Source: Dryocola sp051297175
GTDB lineage: Bacteria; Pseudomonadota; Gammaproteobacteria; Enterobacterales; Enterobacteriaceae
Length of the DNA stretch: 64,000 nt
Assembly: GCF_051297175.1 (NCBI RefSeq)
Contig: NZ_JBINNY010000001.1
Span: 4,588,001 to 4,652,000 of the forward strand
Direction of reading: 5' to 3'
Below, one piece after another: positions 18,401 to 28,487 of the stretch. Each line of letters opens with the position of its first letter. Position 1 is the stretch's first letter. The translations under genes and the position numbers were made by a program. The notes beneath the pieces were generated by a model that saw only the letters and a program-made list of their open reading frames with translations, was not told the origin of the DNA and searched no databases.

Positions 18401-20391
18401 AACATAAATTCAAATTATTAGCATTCACACTTATCCCTTCCCTCTTTATTACCACAGGGAATGTGCATGCTGCAGATTACAGCGCTAACTTTAAAGATGC
18501 TGATATTAAAGAATTTGTTGATACCGTTAGCAAAAACTTGGGTAAAACTATCCTTATCGATCCGTCAGTACAGGGAACGATTTCGGTTCGCAGCTACGAT
18601 ATTTTCAGCGATGCGGAATATTACCAATTCTTCCTCAGCGTGCTTGATATTTACGGCTACTCCATCGTCACGCTGGATAATGGCTTGCTGAAGGTTGTCC
18701 GTTCAGCCGCTTTGAAAACGGCACCCGGCGCCCTGGCCGATGCGGCACGTCCCGGTATCGGTGATGAAATCGTCACACGCGTGATATCGCTAAAACACGT
18801 CCCCGTGCGTGAATTAGCGCCCTTACTACGCCAAATGATCGATGGTGGTAGCGTAGGCAACGTTGTGCATTATGACCCGTCCAACGTACTGTTGCTCACC
18901 GGCAAAGCCTCAACGGTTAGTCGCCTGATAGAAGTCGTTAAACGCGTTGATGTTATGGGTACGCAGGACAGACAAATCATTCCGTTGAAATTCGCCTCGG
19001 CCGTCGACCTTGCCGAAGTGCTCAACAATATGGTGCGTGAAGAATCAAAGGAGCAACCGTCACAATTATTGCTACCGAAGATTGTCGCCGATAAACGCAC
19101 CAATGCGCTCATCGTCAGCGGCCCTGAGAATGTTCGGGCGCGTATTGTCGCGCTGGTTCAAAAGCTAGATAACGATCGCATCAATCAAGGCAATACGCGC
19201 GTGTTTTACCTCAAATATGCAAAGGCAAACAAGCTTGCGGAAGTATTAACCGGCGTATCCGCGAAGCTGACCGAGGGAAAAGAGAGCGCTCCGCAGGCAG
19301 CGACCACCGGCAGCAACGACAAGCTATCCATTACCGCGGATGAGCAAACCAACTCTCTGGTGATTACCGCCGACCAGGACATCATGCAGCAGTTGGAAAA
19401 TGTAATCGCTAAGCTTGATATTCGTCGCGCTCAGGTGCTGGTCGAAGCGATTATTGTTGAAGTGCAGGATGGTAATGGTCTCAATCTTGGCGTGCAGTGG
19501 GCAAACAACAATGTTGGCGGAACACAGTTCACCAGCACGGGTTTACCGATATTCAATGCCGCGCAGGGCGTTCAGCAGTATAAAAAAGACGGCGGCATGA
19601 CCAGCGACAACCCAATATATAAAACCTTGGGTTCTTTCAACGGGCTCGCTGCCGGGTTCTTTGAAGGGGACTGGAGCGTATTGCTCACCGCTCTGGCAAC
19701 TAACAGCAAAAACGATATTCTTGCCACACCGAGCATCGTGACGCTGGATAATAAAGAAGCCGCGTTCAACGTCGGTCAGGATGTCCCTGTCCTGTCAGGC
19801 TCGCAAACAACGTCTGGCGACAACGTCTTCAACACCGTTGAGCGCAAAACCATCGGTACCAAGCTGAAAGTCACCCCACAGATAAACGAGGGGGATTCCG
19901 TGCTGATGGAAATCGAGCAGGAAGTTTCCAGCGTCGACAGCTCAAGCGCTTCGTCAAGCCTTGGCCCGACCTTCAATACTCGTACTATCCAAAATGCCGT
20001 GTTGGTTAAAAGCGGTGAAACGGTCGTTCTGGGCGGCCTTATTGACGACACGACCAAAGAGCAGGTTTCCAAAGTCCCTTTGCTGGGCGATATCCCGCTT
20101 CTTGGGCAGCTATTCCGTTACACCTCAACGGACAGCGCCAAACGTAACCTGATGGTCTTTATCCGTCCTACCATCATTCGGGATGACGACCTCTATCGCT
20201 CAATTTCTAAAGAGAAATATACGCACTTCAAAGCGCTGCAACAGCAGCGTGTAGACGGCGCAACTAAAGGGCTTATCAAAGCGGATACCCACCAACTTCT
20301 TGAAGAGGACACCTTCGACAAGTCCTCCAGTTCGCTCCCCGCAGCTAACGAACCCGTTAGCAGCAAACCGCGTAATCCGTTTCGTGGGTAA
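18397..20391 (+). CDS. gspD: Type II secretion secretin GspD
   Basis: The 664-residue protein has a signal peptide (cleavage likely after VHA, residue 25), an N0 domain (YSANFKDADIKEFVDTVSKN), repeated N1-N3 domains (ALIVSGPENVRARI, NSLVITADQDIMQQLE) and the secretin barrel with VPLLGDIPLLGQLFRYTS. It forms the 15-fold outer-membrane channel. The C-terminal tail after about residue 600 is where a pilotin would bind in other systems; no pilotin gene (gspS) is in the window. The start is GTG, overlapping gspC by 4 bases. Confidence 0.97.
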   Translation: MKHKFKLLAFTLIPSLFITTGNVHAADYSANFKDADIKEFVDTVSKNLGKTILIDPSVQGTISVRSYDIFSDAEYYQFFLSVLDIYGYSIVTLDNGLLKVVRSAALKTAPGALADAARPGIGDEIVTRVISLKHVPVRELAPLLRQMIDGGSVGNVVHYDPSNVLLLTGKASTVSRLIEVVKRVDVMGTQDRQIIPLKFASAVDLAEVLNNMVREESKEQPSQLLLPKIVADKRTNALIVSGPENVRARIVALVQKLDNDRINQGNTRVFYLKYAKANKLAEVLTGVSAKLTEGKESAPQAATTGSNDKLSITADEQTNSLVITADQDIMQQLENVIAKLDIRRAQVLVEAIIVEVQDGNGLNLGVQWANNNVGGTQFTSTGLPIFNAAQGVQQYKKDGGMTSDNPIYKTLGSFNGLAAGFFEGDWSVLLTALATNSKNDILATPSIVTLDNKEAAFNVGQDVPVLSGSQTTSGDNVFNTVERKTIGTKLKVTPQINEGDSVLMEIEQEVSSVDSSSASSSLGPTFNTRTIQNAVLVKSGETVVLGGLIDDTTKEQVSKVPLLGDIPLLGQLFRYTSTDSAKRNLMVFIRPTIIRDDDLYRSISKEKYTHFKALQQQRVDGATKGLIKADTHQLLEEDTFDKSSSSLPAANEPVSSKPRNPFRG

Positions 20392-20396
20392 TAGCC

Positions 20397-21908
20397 ATGA
20401 ATGAAAGCTGGAACGAGCAAAATACAGCGCCGACATCGGCGCTTGGCTACTCTCAGGCGCGTAAGCTTGGCATTGCGATCGATAACGATGAGCTTATCTA
20501 CCGGAAAAACGTCACGCTGGAGGTCCTTCTTGAGGCACGCCGCGTCGCGCCACACTGCACACATTTTACGGTGCTGGATGAGCAACTATTTGACGAAAGA
20601 ATTGCTGTCTTATTCCAACAGAACGCGGTGGGTTCTCAGCAAATTGCCCAGGATATTCATCAGGACATCGATCTCCTTTCATTAACCGAAGATATCCCGG
20701 ACAACGAGGATCTGCTGTCTGATGACAACAGCGCCCCGGTGATTCGCCTCATCAACGCCATTCTTGGCGAGGCGGTAAAAGAGGGCGCATCGGATATCCA
20801 CATTGAAACCTTCGAAAAACGTCTGAATATTCGATTTCGGGTGGATGGCGTTCTGCGGCCCATTCTGCAGCCGAGTAAAAAGCTGGCGCCCTTACTGCTT
20901 TCGCGTATCAAAGTCATGGCCAAGCTCGACATTGCCGAGAAGCGTCTGCCGCAGGACGGCCGTATCTCCCTACGCTTTGGGCAGCGGCAGATCGATGTCC
21001 GTGTTTCTACCCTGCCCTCTCAGCACGGAGAGCGCGCCGTACTGCGTCTTCTGGATAAAAATAGCCTTCGTCTGTCACTGGATAAGCTCAACATGTCTTC
21101 TGCCGATAACCAGCAGATGGCGCATCTTATTCAGCAGCCGCACGGCATTATCCTGGTAACTGGCCCGACAGGTTCGGGGAAAAGTACCACTCTGTATGCC
21201 GTTCTGTCGGCTCTCAACAGCCACGAGCGCAACATCCTGACGGTAGAAGATCCCATCGAGTACGAGCTTGAAGGAATTGGGCAAACCCAGGTCAATACCA
21301 GAGTCGATATGTCGTTCGCGCGCGGCTTACGCGCCATTCTGCGCCAGGACCCGGATGTGGTGATGGTCGGCGAGATACGCGATAACGAAACGGCGCAGAT
21401 TGCAGTGCAGGCATCCCTGACCGGGCACCTGGTGCTTTCAACACTCCACACCAACAGCGCAAGCGGTGCCGTAACGCGCCTGCGTGACATGGGCATTGAG
21501 CCTTTCCTGCTTTCCTCATCTTTATTAGGCGTCATTGCCCAGCGGCTGGTACGCCGTCTGTGCCCGGACTGCAAACAGCAGGTAGAACCCGATGCGCAAC
21601 AGCGGGCAATTTTTGCTTCAACAGGAAACGTTCCGGCCCTGCTGCCAAAAGCCGTAGGTTGCCCCGCGTGCCGGCAGAGCGGTTTTAAAGGCAGGCTTGC
21701 GATCCACGAAATCATGGTGATTAGCAAAGATATCCGCCGTGCGATCCACCAAAACGATAACGAACAGGCAATTGAAATTTTATTGCGCCAGCAAAGCCAC
21801 AGCCTGCTGGAAAATGGTCTGCTGAAAGTAGCAGCTGGCGAGACGACATTAGAAGAAGTTATGCGTGTAACCGCCCAGAACGTCGTCACAGAGGAAGCGG
21901 AACCATGA
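20397..21908 (+). CDS. gspE: Type II secretion assembly ATPase GspE
   Basis: The 503-residue protein has Walker A GPTGSGKST (256-264), the Asp box ILTVEDPIEYEL, the Walker B region DPDVVMVGEIRD and the His box LVLSTLHTNSA. A CxxC...CxxC zinc element (CPDC, CPAC) lies in the C-terminal third. GspE hydrolyses ATP in the cytoplasm and drives pseudopilus growth through GspL and GspF. It overlaps gspF by 4 bases. Confidence 0.98.
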   Translation: MNESWNEQNTAPTSALGYSQARKLGIAIDNDELIYRKNVTLEVLLEARRVAPHCTHFTVLDEQLFDERIAVLFQQNAVGSQQIAQDIHQDIDLLSLTEDIPDNEDLLSDDNSAPVIRLINAILGEAVKEGASDIHIETFEKRLNIRFRVDGVLRPILQPSKKLAPLLLSRIKVMAKLDIAEKRLPQDGRISLRFGQRQIDVRVSTLPSQHGERAVLRLLDKNSLRLSLDKLNMSSADNQQMAHLIQQPHGIILVTGPTGSGKSTTLYAVLSALNSHERNILTVEDPIEYELEGIGQTQVNTRVDMSFARGLRAILRQDPDVVMVGEIRDNETAQIAVQASLTGHLVLSTLHTNSASGAVTRLRDMGIEPFLLSSSLLGVIAQRLVRRLCPDCKQQVEPDAQQRAIFASTGNVPALLPKAVGCPACRQSGFKGRLAIHEIMVISKDIRRAIHQNDNEQAIEILLRQQSHSLLENGLLKVAAGETTLEEVMRVTAQNVVTEEAEP

Positions 21909-23110
21909 TTTTCAACTGGCAAGCGCAGAATAATAAGGGTGAACTGATCCGCGGCCAGATTGATGCCGCCACTCCCCGTGATGCCCGCCAGCAGCTGAGG
22001 GATAAGGGCTTAATCCCCCTCGCACTCGAAGAGAAGAAAGCCTCTGCTTTCCAACGCTCGCCGGGTACGCGGATTAAGATAAAAAGCGCCGATCTGGCGT
22101 TGTTTACCCGCCAGCTTGCAACGCTCACTACCGCCGCATTACCCCTTGAAGAGGCTTTGGCCGTCATAGCAAAGCAGAACAAAGGTAAGCGGATTGGACA
22201 GGTCGTAGAGGCGATTCGTGAACAGGTCATTTCCGGCCATACGCTTGCCGATGCGCTTGCGGCCTGGCCGCGCGTGTTTGACAGCATTTATCGCACGCTG
22301 GTGAAGGCGGGTGAAAAAGGCGGGCTGCTTGGGCCGGTGCTGGAAAAACTCGCCGACTATAACGAACTGCGCGAACAGCTCAGAGCGAAGCTCACTCAAG
22401 CACTCATCTACCCAACCATGCTGACGCTGGTCGCAATTGGCGTGGTGACTATTTTGCTCACCACCGTGGTTCCCAAGGTCGTTGAGCAATTTATCCATAT
22501 GAAGCAACAGCTGCCGCTCACAACGCGAAGCCTGCTCGCCATCAGCGATGCGTTAAGAAACTATGGCCCCTGGTTCCTCGCTGCGGTTTTTGCTGTCAGC
22601 GTGGCATTCCATTTTTGGTTACGCCCTACCGCAAACCGCTTCCGATTCCATCAAAAGCTTTTAAGCGTCATTTTGTGCGGCAACCTCATTCGTGCCGTCA
22701 ACAGCGCGCGCTATTTGAGAACGCTGAGCATTCTGGAATCCAGCGGCGTGCCGCTACTTGACGGTATGAACGTGTCGCTAGAAGGCATTAACAACCTTGC
22801 GGTACGCGAAGCGCTTAAAGAAGCGAGCAATAAGGTGCAGCAGGGTAACTCCTTCCACGCAGCACTTGAGCAAACCGACCTTTTTCCTCCCATGATGCTT
22901 TACATGATTGCCTCCGGGGAAAAGAGCGGGCAGCTCAGCTCGCTCATGGCGCGCGCCGCCGATAACCAGGATACGCAACTGCAGAACAGGATCGCCTTTG
23001 TGCTGGCGCTTTTTGAGCCTGCGCTGATTATCTCCATGGCCTGTATCGTGCTGTTTATCGTCGCCTCCGTTATGCAACCCATCCTGCAACTCAACACTTT
23101 GATCAGTTAA
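21905..23110 (+). CDS. gspF: Type II secretion platform protein GspF
   Basis: The 401-residue polytopic protein has two T2SSF repeats (FTRQLATLTTAALPLEEALA and RYLRTLSILESSGVPLLDGM) and three predicted membrane helices (about 170-195, 220-240, 370-395). GspF is the central inner-membrane platform that GspE turns or deforms. It is followed 11 bp later by gspG. Confidence 0.97.
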   Translation: MIFNWQAQNNKGELIRGQIDAATPRDARQQLRDKGLIPLALEEKKASAFQRSPGTRIKIKSADLALFTRQLATLTTAALPLEEALAVIAKQNKGKRIGQVVEAIREQVISGHTLADALAAWPRVFDSIYRTLVKAGEKGGLLGPVLEKLADYNELREQLRAKLTQALIYPTMLTLVAIGVVTILLTTVVPKVVEQFIHMKQQLPLTTRSLLAISDALRNYGPWFLAAVFAVSVAFHFWLRPTANRFRFHQKLLSVILCGNLIRAVNSARYLRTLSILESSGVPLLDGMNVSLEGINNLAVREALKEASNKVQQGNSFHAALEQTDLFPPMMLYMIASGEKSGQLSSLMARAADNQDTQLQNRIAFVLALFEPALIISMACIVLFIVASVMQPILQLNTLIS

Positions 23111-23121
23111 GGAAGATATCT

Positions 23122-23565
23122 ATGAAACATAGCCAGAAAAGCAAACAAAAGGGTTTTACCCTATTAGAACTGATGGTCGTTATCGTCATCCTCGGCGTGC
23201 TGGCTAGCCTCATCGTGCCAAACCTGATGGGCAACAAAGAGAAGGCAGACCGCCAAAAAGCCGTGAGCGATATCGTCGCGCTGGAAAACGCGCTCGACAT
23301 GTACAAGCTGGATAACCATCGCTACCCAACCACAAGCCAGGGCCTGAATGCGCTTATAGAAAAACCGACTACTAACCCGCTGCCGGCTAACTACAACGAA
23401 TCAGGCTATATCAAGCGTTTGCCTACCGATCCGTGGGGTAATGACTATCTGTTAGTCAGTCCGGGCGAGCATGGCGCCTTCGATCTCTCTGCAAGCGGCC
23501 CGGACGGTGAAGCTGGCACGGCTGACGACATCAATAACTGGGAATTGGGTAAAGCTAAAAAATAA
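23122..23565 (+). CDS. gspG: Major pseudopilin GspG
   Basis: The 147-residue prepilin has the GFTLLE motif; GspO should cut after G11, leaving F at +1 and E at +5. The hydrophobic helix is followed by the globular part with the calcium-site loop SGPDGEAGTADDINNW. GspG builds the body of the pseudopilus. Its stop overlaps the gspH start by one base. Confidence 0.98.
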   Translation: MKHSQKSKQKGFTLLELMVVIVILGVLASLIVPNLMGNKEKADRQKAVSDIVALENALDMYKLDNHRYPTTSQGLNALIEKPTTNPLPANYNESGYIKRLPTDPWGNDYLLVSPGEHGAFDLSASGPDGEAGTADDINNWELGKAKK

Positions 23566-24080
23566 TGCGTAAGGGAAATGCTAAGGGTTTTACGCTGCTC
23601 GAAGTGATGCTGGTGCTGGTCGTCATTGCGGTTGGATCGATGCTCATCATGCCTTCCTGGCGGAGCGAAGACAAAACGGCGCTTCAGGAAGGCGAACGCA
23701 TTAAGGCCCAGATAGAGTATCTTTCGGACAGAGCTGCCATGGAGGGCAGGCCTTTCGCATTTTCCGTCGCCACTGACGGCTGGCAGCTGCTAAGCCTTAA
23801 ATCCGATCCCCAGGATGAGGACAAGCTGTCCTGGGCTCCCTTTAGCATGACTTCATCGCTAAGTATGGCAAGCCGCTGGCCGGAAGACTGGCATATTAAA
23901 CTCGCCCCGCAAGGGATGGTCAGGCTTGCGCGCAGCCTGCAACCGCAGATTTACATTCTGCCTGACGGGCAAATTACACCCTTCACGCTAAGCGTCATCG
24001 ACCGCAATACCAGAAAACCACTCTTTACCCTCACCTCGATGGGGACCCTCCCCCTTCGCATCGTCGGAGGAGCGAAATGA
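23565..24080 (+). CDS. gspH: Minor pseudopilin GspH
   Basis: The 171-residue prepilin is cut after G8 (MRKGNAKGFTLLEVMLVLVV) and has Glu at +5. The globular domain includes RPFAFSVATDGWQLL. GspH bridges the GspG shaft and the GspIJK tip. It overlaps gspI by 4 bases. Confidence 0.95.
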   Translation: MRKGNAKGFTLLEVMLVLVVIAVGSMLIMPSWRSEDKTALQEGERIKAQIEYLSDRAAMEGRPFAFSVATDGWQLLSLKSDPQDEDKLSWAPFSMTSSLSMASRWPEDWHIKLAPQGMVRLARSLQPQIYILPDGQITPFTLSVIDRNTRKPLFTLTSMGTLPLRIVGGAK

Positions 24081-24445
24081 CCCGTTCTGCTCAAAAGGGA
24101 TTCACCCTGCTGGAAGTCCTGCTGGCGCTGGTTATCTTTGCCGGGGCGTCGCTGGCCCTTATCAGTAGCCTCAACGGCCAAATGCAGGCCAGCAGTCAAA
24201 TTCAGGAGCTGACGATGGGTGGCTGGGTCGCTGACAACTATTTAGCGGAACAGCAGCTAAATCCCGTTAGCGAAGACGGTAGCACCAAGGGCAAAACCGA
24301 GATGGCGGGCAGAAGTTGGTCATGGGAAAGCAAAGTTAGCCACCGGGACGAGCTAGCGGTGGAGACCATCACCATAACGCTTGAAAACGGGCAGAAGAAA
24401 ACGTTAGAACGGCTTTCACCTGCCCAGACCGAGATCGAAAAATGA
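24077..24445 (+). CDS. gspI: Minor pseudopilin GspI
   Basis: The 122-residue prepilin is cut after G8 (QKGFTLLEVLLALVIFAG) with Glu at +5; the short globular domain contains LTMGGWVADNYLAEQQL. GspI forms the pseudopilus tip with J and K. It overlaps gspJ by 4 bases. Confidence 0.95.
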   Translation: MTRSAQKGFTLLEVLLALVIFAGASLALISSLNGQMQASSQIQELTMGGWVADNYLAEQQLNPVSEDGSTKGKTEMAGRSWSWESKVSHRDELAVETITITLENGQKKTLERLSPAQTEIEK

Positions 24446-25086
24446 GCCAGACGACGGATAAACAAGGAGGGTTTACCTTACTTGAAGTCTTACTGGCTAT
24501 GGCCATTTTTGCGGCGCTGAGCCTGATGGCCTACCAGTTGCTCTCGCTCACCCTTGAAACGCACCAGCGCACTAGGGCGGCAAATGAACAATTTGCCGCA
24601 CTACAGCGAACGGTTAACTGGATGGGTAATGATTTTCATCAGATAGTGGCCCGCAAATCCCGAAATATGACCGCCATCCTTCAGACGGATCCCAACAGCA
24701 TCGCCTTCACCACCCAGACCTGGGAAAATGATTTCGGTAACTGTTGCGTACCCTCGCTGCAAAGCGTTACGTGGTATCTGAAAGACGGCACCCTGCACCG
24801 TACGGTGATGAACGGCCCTGACGGGCTTCAGACACAGCTTGATATTGCTCTACTGAGCAAAGTCCAGAACCTGCGGGTGCGCTATTACGAAGCCGGCTGG
24901 CAGGATGCGGCTCCTCTCGACACGCTGCCTAAAGCGCTTGAAATAACGATTGATGTCGTCGGGTTTGGGGAAATCAGGCGCGTTTATATCCTTCCCGCCC
25001 CCTGGCCGGTGCCCGAAACAGAGCAGACTGACGGCAAGCAGCAAAACGACGGCACGACTACCCAATCTGCAGGAGATGGCGTATGA
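24442..25086 (+). CDS. gspJ: Minor pseudopilin GspJ
   Basis: The 214-residue prepilin is cut after G10 (GGFTLLEVLLAMAIFAALSL). The globular part contains the family segment LRVRYYEAGWQDAAPLDTLP. It belongs to the tip complex. The C-terminal region after about residue 190 is glutamine/threonine-rich and probably unstructured. It overlaps gspK by 4 bases. Confidence 0.95.
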   Translation: MSQTTDKQGGFTLLEVLLAMAIFAALSLMAYQLLSLTLETHQRTRAANEQFAALQRTVNWMGNDFHQIVARKSRNMTAILQTDPNSIAFTTQTWENDFGNCCVPSLQSVTWYLKDGTLHRTVMNGPDGLQTQLDIALLSKVQNLRVRYYEAGWQDAAPLDTLPKALEITIDVVGFGEIRRVYILPAPWPVPETEQTDGKQQNDGTTTQSAGDGV

Positions 25087-26072
25087 ACCTGCGGCATAAG
25101 GGGGTTGCACTGGTTGTGGTCATGATGCTGATCGCTATCATGGCCGCGCTGGCAGCGGAAATGACGGTAGGCTTCCGCATCAATCTTCGTCGTACCGATT
25201 ACCAGCAGATGCAACAGCAGCATTGGTGGTATTTGAATCTCGCCGAGACAAAAGCCCTCGACGTTCTTAAACAGGATTTACTCGATAACCCAAAGACCCT
25301 TACGCTAAAACAGTACTGGGCGCAAAAAGCAGAATTGCCGCTTGAAGGGGATAAAAAGGTACGCTGGCAGCTTTACGATGGGCAGGCGTGTTTCAACGTC
25401 AACGCTCTGGCGAGCCTGCCTGCCGACTCTCTGGAAAAAAGGCCGATGATTGCCGAAGTTTTCGAAACGCTGATCAAGCTTGCCGGCAACGAAACCGGCA
25501 GAGCCGAAGCGATTACCGACTCCATCGCCGATTATATTGATGCTGATAATAAGCCGCGCCGCTTCGGTGCCGAAGATGAGTTCTATCGTACGGCGCAGCC
25601 GCCGAGAATGACGGCAAACCAGCGCCTTTTTGCGATATCCGAACTAAAACAGGTAAACGGTATCACGCCAAAAATTTATCAGGCGTTGGCTTCACAGGTC
25701 TGCGCGCTGCCGAGCGACTCCCTGCAAATCAATATTAATACCCTAACGGAAAAACAGGCACCTTTGCTCTCGGCGTTATTCCTCGAAAAGCTTTCGGTTG
25801 AAGATGCGGCAGGCATATTAGCGAAAAGGCCGACTACAGGCTGGTCTACCGTCGAAGCTTTTATGCAGCAGGTCGAGAAAGCATTTCCGGTTAAGGCGGA
25901 TGAAACCGCGGGCATCAAAGCCATGCTCTCTACCAACAGCCAATTTTTTAACCTTGAAAGCAGAGTCACGGAAAATGAACAGGCTAGCGCTCTACAGAGC
26001 AGAATTTACTTCGACTCCAGGACTTCAGAAGCCGTCATATATTCACGCCGCTTTGTCATGGCAAGTGAATAG
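25083..26072 (+). CDS. gspK: Minor pseudopilin GspK
   Basis: The 329-residue protein has a prepilin leader cut after G7 (MNLRHKGVALVVVMMLIAIM). It lacks Glu at +5 of the mature form, a family trait, and has a large inserted alpha domain. GspK caps the pseudopilus tip; its size prevents it from fitting inside the shaft. Confidence 0.96.
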   Translation: MNLRHKGVALVVVMMLIAIMAALAAEMTVGFRINLRRTDYQQMQQQHWWYLNLAETKALDVLKQDLLDNPKTLTLKQYWAQKAELPLEGDKKVRWQLYDGQACFNVNALASLPADSLEKRPMIAEVFETLIKLAGNETGRAEAITDSIADYIDADNKPRRFGAEDEFYRTAQPPRMTANQRLFAISELKQVNGITPKIYQALASQVCALPSDSLQININTLTEKQAPLLSALFLEKLSVEDAAGILAKRPTTGWSTVEAFMQQVEKAFPVKADETAGIKAMLSTNSQFFNLESRVTENEQASALQSRIYFDSRTSEAVIYSRRFVMASE

Positions 26073-26087
26073 TCAAAGGATATGAAT

Positions 26088-27197
26088 ATGACACAATCAT
26101 TGGTTATTCGCCCTCTGAGCAAAAATCTCTATCCGCTCGAATGGTATCTGCCAGATGCTGGCGTAGTAGAAAAACACATCCTGGAAGACGCCGGGGGAAA
26201 TGAACCTACTGCAAAAGAAAATACCTGCCTGTTGGTTTCGCCTGCGCGACTGATTTTCCGTGAGCTAACGCTGCCCGCCGGACAAAAAAAAATAACTCAA
26301 AAGCTCATCGGCTGGCTCGCCGAGGAAACCACAACCGGCGACGGGGAAAGTTTTCACTGGACGGTTATCGCGCAGGAGGACAATCAGCTTCATGTGGTTG
26401 GCATGGAAAAAAACCTTTTGCTGCAGTACCTGGCCAGCGCCCAAGCCGCAGGATTCAACGTTACGGCAATTAAGCCCGACGGCCACAATCTGCCATGGCA
26501 TGAAGCCAGTTGGACAGCACAAAAACAGGGTGAATACTGGCTGATGCGCAATGCGAGGTACCAGCTTTGCGAGCTTGACGAACGCTGGTTTCGACAGCTG
26601 CTGATTTCACATGCGCCGGGCATAATTTATTGCGACACGCCTGTTCCTGTCGCGTCGACGGAAACCGAGGTTCGCTCCATGCCGATGGATGCTCAGCAAC
26701 CCCACTTCGAAATCAATATGCTGCACGGTGAATTTATTGCAAAGCCGATGACGAAACCCGCGCCCCTCTGGCTACGTAAGACCGCAATAGGGTGCTGTAT
26801 TGGCGCGCTGGCGTGTGTACTGCTGGTTAAAGGGATTATATTTTGGCAGCTCAGCAGCCAGACAAGCGATCTGAAAATGGCGATGCAAAATCGCTATCAG
26901 CAATTTTTCCCGCAGGAAAAAAGGCATAACAACTTCAAATTCTATTTTGATCAGCAGGTTAAGCACTATCGCCCCGATGCGCTAACGCAGTTAAAGCGTA
27001 TTGAGGACTATCTGACTCCATTACCCGACATTCAAATCAACCTTTTCGACTATCGCCAACAGGATGGCGCACTGAAGCTACAGGTAACCTCTGCCGATTA
27101 TCAGCAGGTAGCTCAGCTTGCAGAACCCTTGCAGCTTCAGGTGAGCCCTAATCCGCAAAGTGAAGGAAGCTACAGTATTTCCGGGGAGATGAAATGA
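26088..27197 (+). CDS. gspL: Type II secretion protein GspL
   Basis: The 369-residue protein has an actin-like cytoplasmic domain (residues 1 to about 225) that binds GspE, one membrane helix (about 232-254, TAIGCCIGALACVLLVKGII) and a ferredoxin-like periplasmic domain. The start chosen is the second of two close ATGs because AAAGGA ends 7 bases before it, against 1 base for the ATG at 26082. It overlaps gspM by 4 bases. Confidence 0.92.
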   Translation: MTQSLVIRPLSKNLYPLEWYLPDAGVVEKHILEDAGGNEPTAKENTCLLVSPARLIFRELTLPAGQKKITQKLIGWLAEETTTGDGESFHWTVIAQEDNQLHVVGMEKNLLLQYLASAQAAGFNVTAIKPDGHNLPWHEASWTAQKQGEYWLMRNARYQLCELDERWFRQLLISHAPGIIYCDTPVPVASTETEVRSMPMDAQQPHFEINMLHGEFIAKPMTKPAPLWLRKTAIGCCIGALACVLLVKGIIFWQLSSQTSDLKMAMQNRYQQFFPQEKRHNNFKFYFDQQVKHYRPDALTQLKRIEDYLTPLPDIQINLFDYRQQDGALKLQVTSADYQQVAQLAEPLQLQVSPNPQSEGSYSISGEMK

Positions 27198-27661
27198 TGA
27201 AGAGCTGGTGGCAGAACAAAAATCCCCGCGAGCAGTTGCTCATAAAAATCATGCTGGCAGCAGTGCTGGTGGCCGTTTATTGGTATGGCGCTGTCGTCCC
27301 GCTTAATGACGCCATCGAGAAACAGGGCAGAGAAAACCATACTCTTTCGCGAAATCTGAAGGCCATGGACAGTTCAGCGCAGAATATTGGCTTAACCAAA
27401 GCAAAAAAACGCACCGTTTCTGTTGATAAGGTTATCAACGAATCAGCGCAGCGCGCAGGACTGAATATCCAGCTTCAGCCTTCAGAGCAGGCCTGGACTG
27501 TCTCTCTGACAGAAACCGAATTATCCCCTTTTATCGCCTGGCTCGAAGACCTGAAAAATAATGAGGGGATCTATCCTGCCGATTTAAAGTTAACGGCTCA
27601 AGCCAACAACCGGGTGAAGGTTGAGAAGCTGGTGTTAAAGCAGGCGGGTTTCAGTGACTGA
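27194..27661 (+). CDS. gspM: Type II secretion protein GspM
   Basis: The 155-residue protein has one membrane helix near the N-terminus (about 16-34, IKIMLAAVLVAVYWYGAVV) and a periplasmic ferredoxin-like domain with a preceding helix. GspM stabilises GspL in the platform. Its end overlaps the gspO start by 8 bases. There is no gspN gene. Confidence 0.93.
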   Translation: MMKSWWQNKNPREQLLIKIMLAAVLVAVYWYGAVVPLNDAIEKQGRENHTLSRNLKAMDSSAQNIGLTKAKKRTVSVDKVINESAQRAGLNIQLQPSEQAWTVSLTETELSPFIAWLEDLKNNEGIYPADLKLTAQANNRVKVEKLVLKQAGFSD

Positions 27662-28451
27662 TCTCAATACCTATTGGCTCATTTGGATGCTGCTGGCTGG
27701 CCTGTTGACGGGTAGCTTTATGAACGTGGTTATCTGCCGCCTGCCGGTGATGATCGCCCAGGAAACAGATGATAATGCCGCAGATTACAACCTGCTCGTC
27801 CCACGATCCCATTGCCCCTGCTGCAAACGGACCATAAGCTGGTATGACAATATTCCGTTATTGAGCTGGCTGCGTTTAAAAGGCCGGTGCCGACATTGCC
27901 AGACAGAAATCCCCTGGCTTTATCCGGCGGTGGAAGTGGGATGTGCGATTGGTTTCCTTGCTATTGCAGGGGTATTTCCACCCGGACAGCTTGCGGCAGG
28001 CGTCGCGCTTTTCTTCTGGTTTTCGATGGCAATGAGCATCATCGACTTACGCACCCTGCTGTTGCCCGACAAACTTACGCTGTCTCTGCTATGGCTTGGG
28101 CTGCTGTTCAATACGTTTACGCAATTCACCCCGGTCACCGATGCGATCCTGGGTGCCGTTGCAGGGTATCTCAGCCTCTGGTGCGTCTTTTGGGGATTCA
28201 AACTGATCACGGGGCGTGAAGGTCTGGGCTACGGGGACTTTAAACTACTGGCGGCCGTAGGCGCGTGGTGCGGCTGGCAAAATCTCCCGCTCGTTCTGCT
28301 GCTTGCGTCACTGCTGGGTCTGGTTTATTCGCTGGCTATCATCGTTCTATCTCGCAGAAAGCGAATTGAACAAGCAATTGCGTTTGGCCCATGGTTGGCG
28401 CTGGCTGGCTGGGGGATGTTCGTGTGGCAGGCTTGGCTAACGGTGAATTAA
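27654..28451 (+). CDS. gspO: Prepilin peptidase/N-methyltransferase GspO
   Basis: The 265-residue polytopic enzyme has the cytoplasmic zinc site C54xxC57 and C79xxC82 and the two active aspartates D131 (SIIDLRTLLLPD) and D195 (GYGDFK). It cleaves the leaders of GspG, H, I, J and K after glycine and methylates the new N-terminus. It is the last gsp gene and ends in a hairpin shared with convergent bfr. Confidence 0.97.
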   Translation: MTDLNTYWLIWMLLAGLLTGSFMNVVICRLPVMIAQETDDNAADYNLLVPRSHCPCCKRTISWYDNIPLLSWLRLKGRCRHCQTEIPWLYPAVEVGCAIGFLAIAGVFPPGQLAAGVALFFWFSMAMSIIDLRTLLLPDKLTLSLLWLGLLFNTFTQFTPVTDAILGAVAGYLSLWCVFWGFKLITGREGLGYGDFKLLAAVGAWCGWQNLPLVLLLASLLGLVYSLAIIVLSRRKRIEQAIAFGPWLALAGWGMFVWQAWLTVN

Positions 28452-28474
28452 GAGAGGCAGATCGCCTCTCTTAA
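28448..28474. terminator. Hairpin between convergent gspO and bfr
   Basis: Perfect arms (28448-28458 and 28464-28474, TTAAGAGAGGC-type) with a 5-base loop begin in the gspO stop codon. Neither side has a strong T run, so it may be a weak or factor-assisted terminator serving both strands. Confidence 0.55.
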
Positions 28475-28487
28475 AGGTCGATCAATG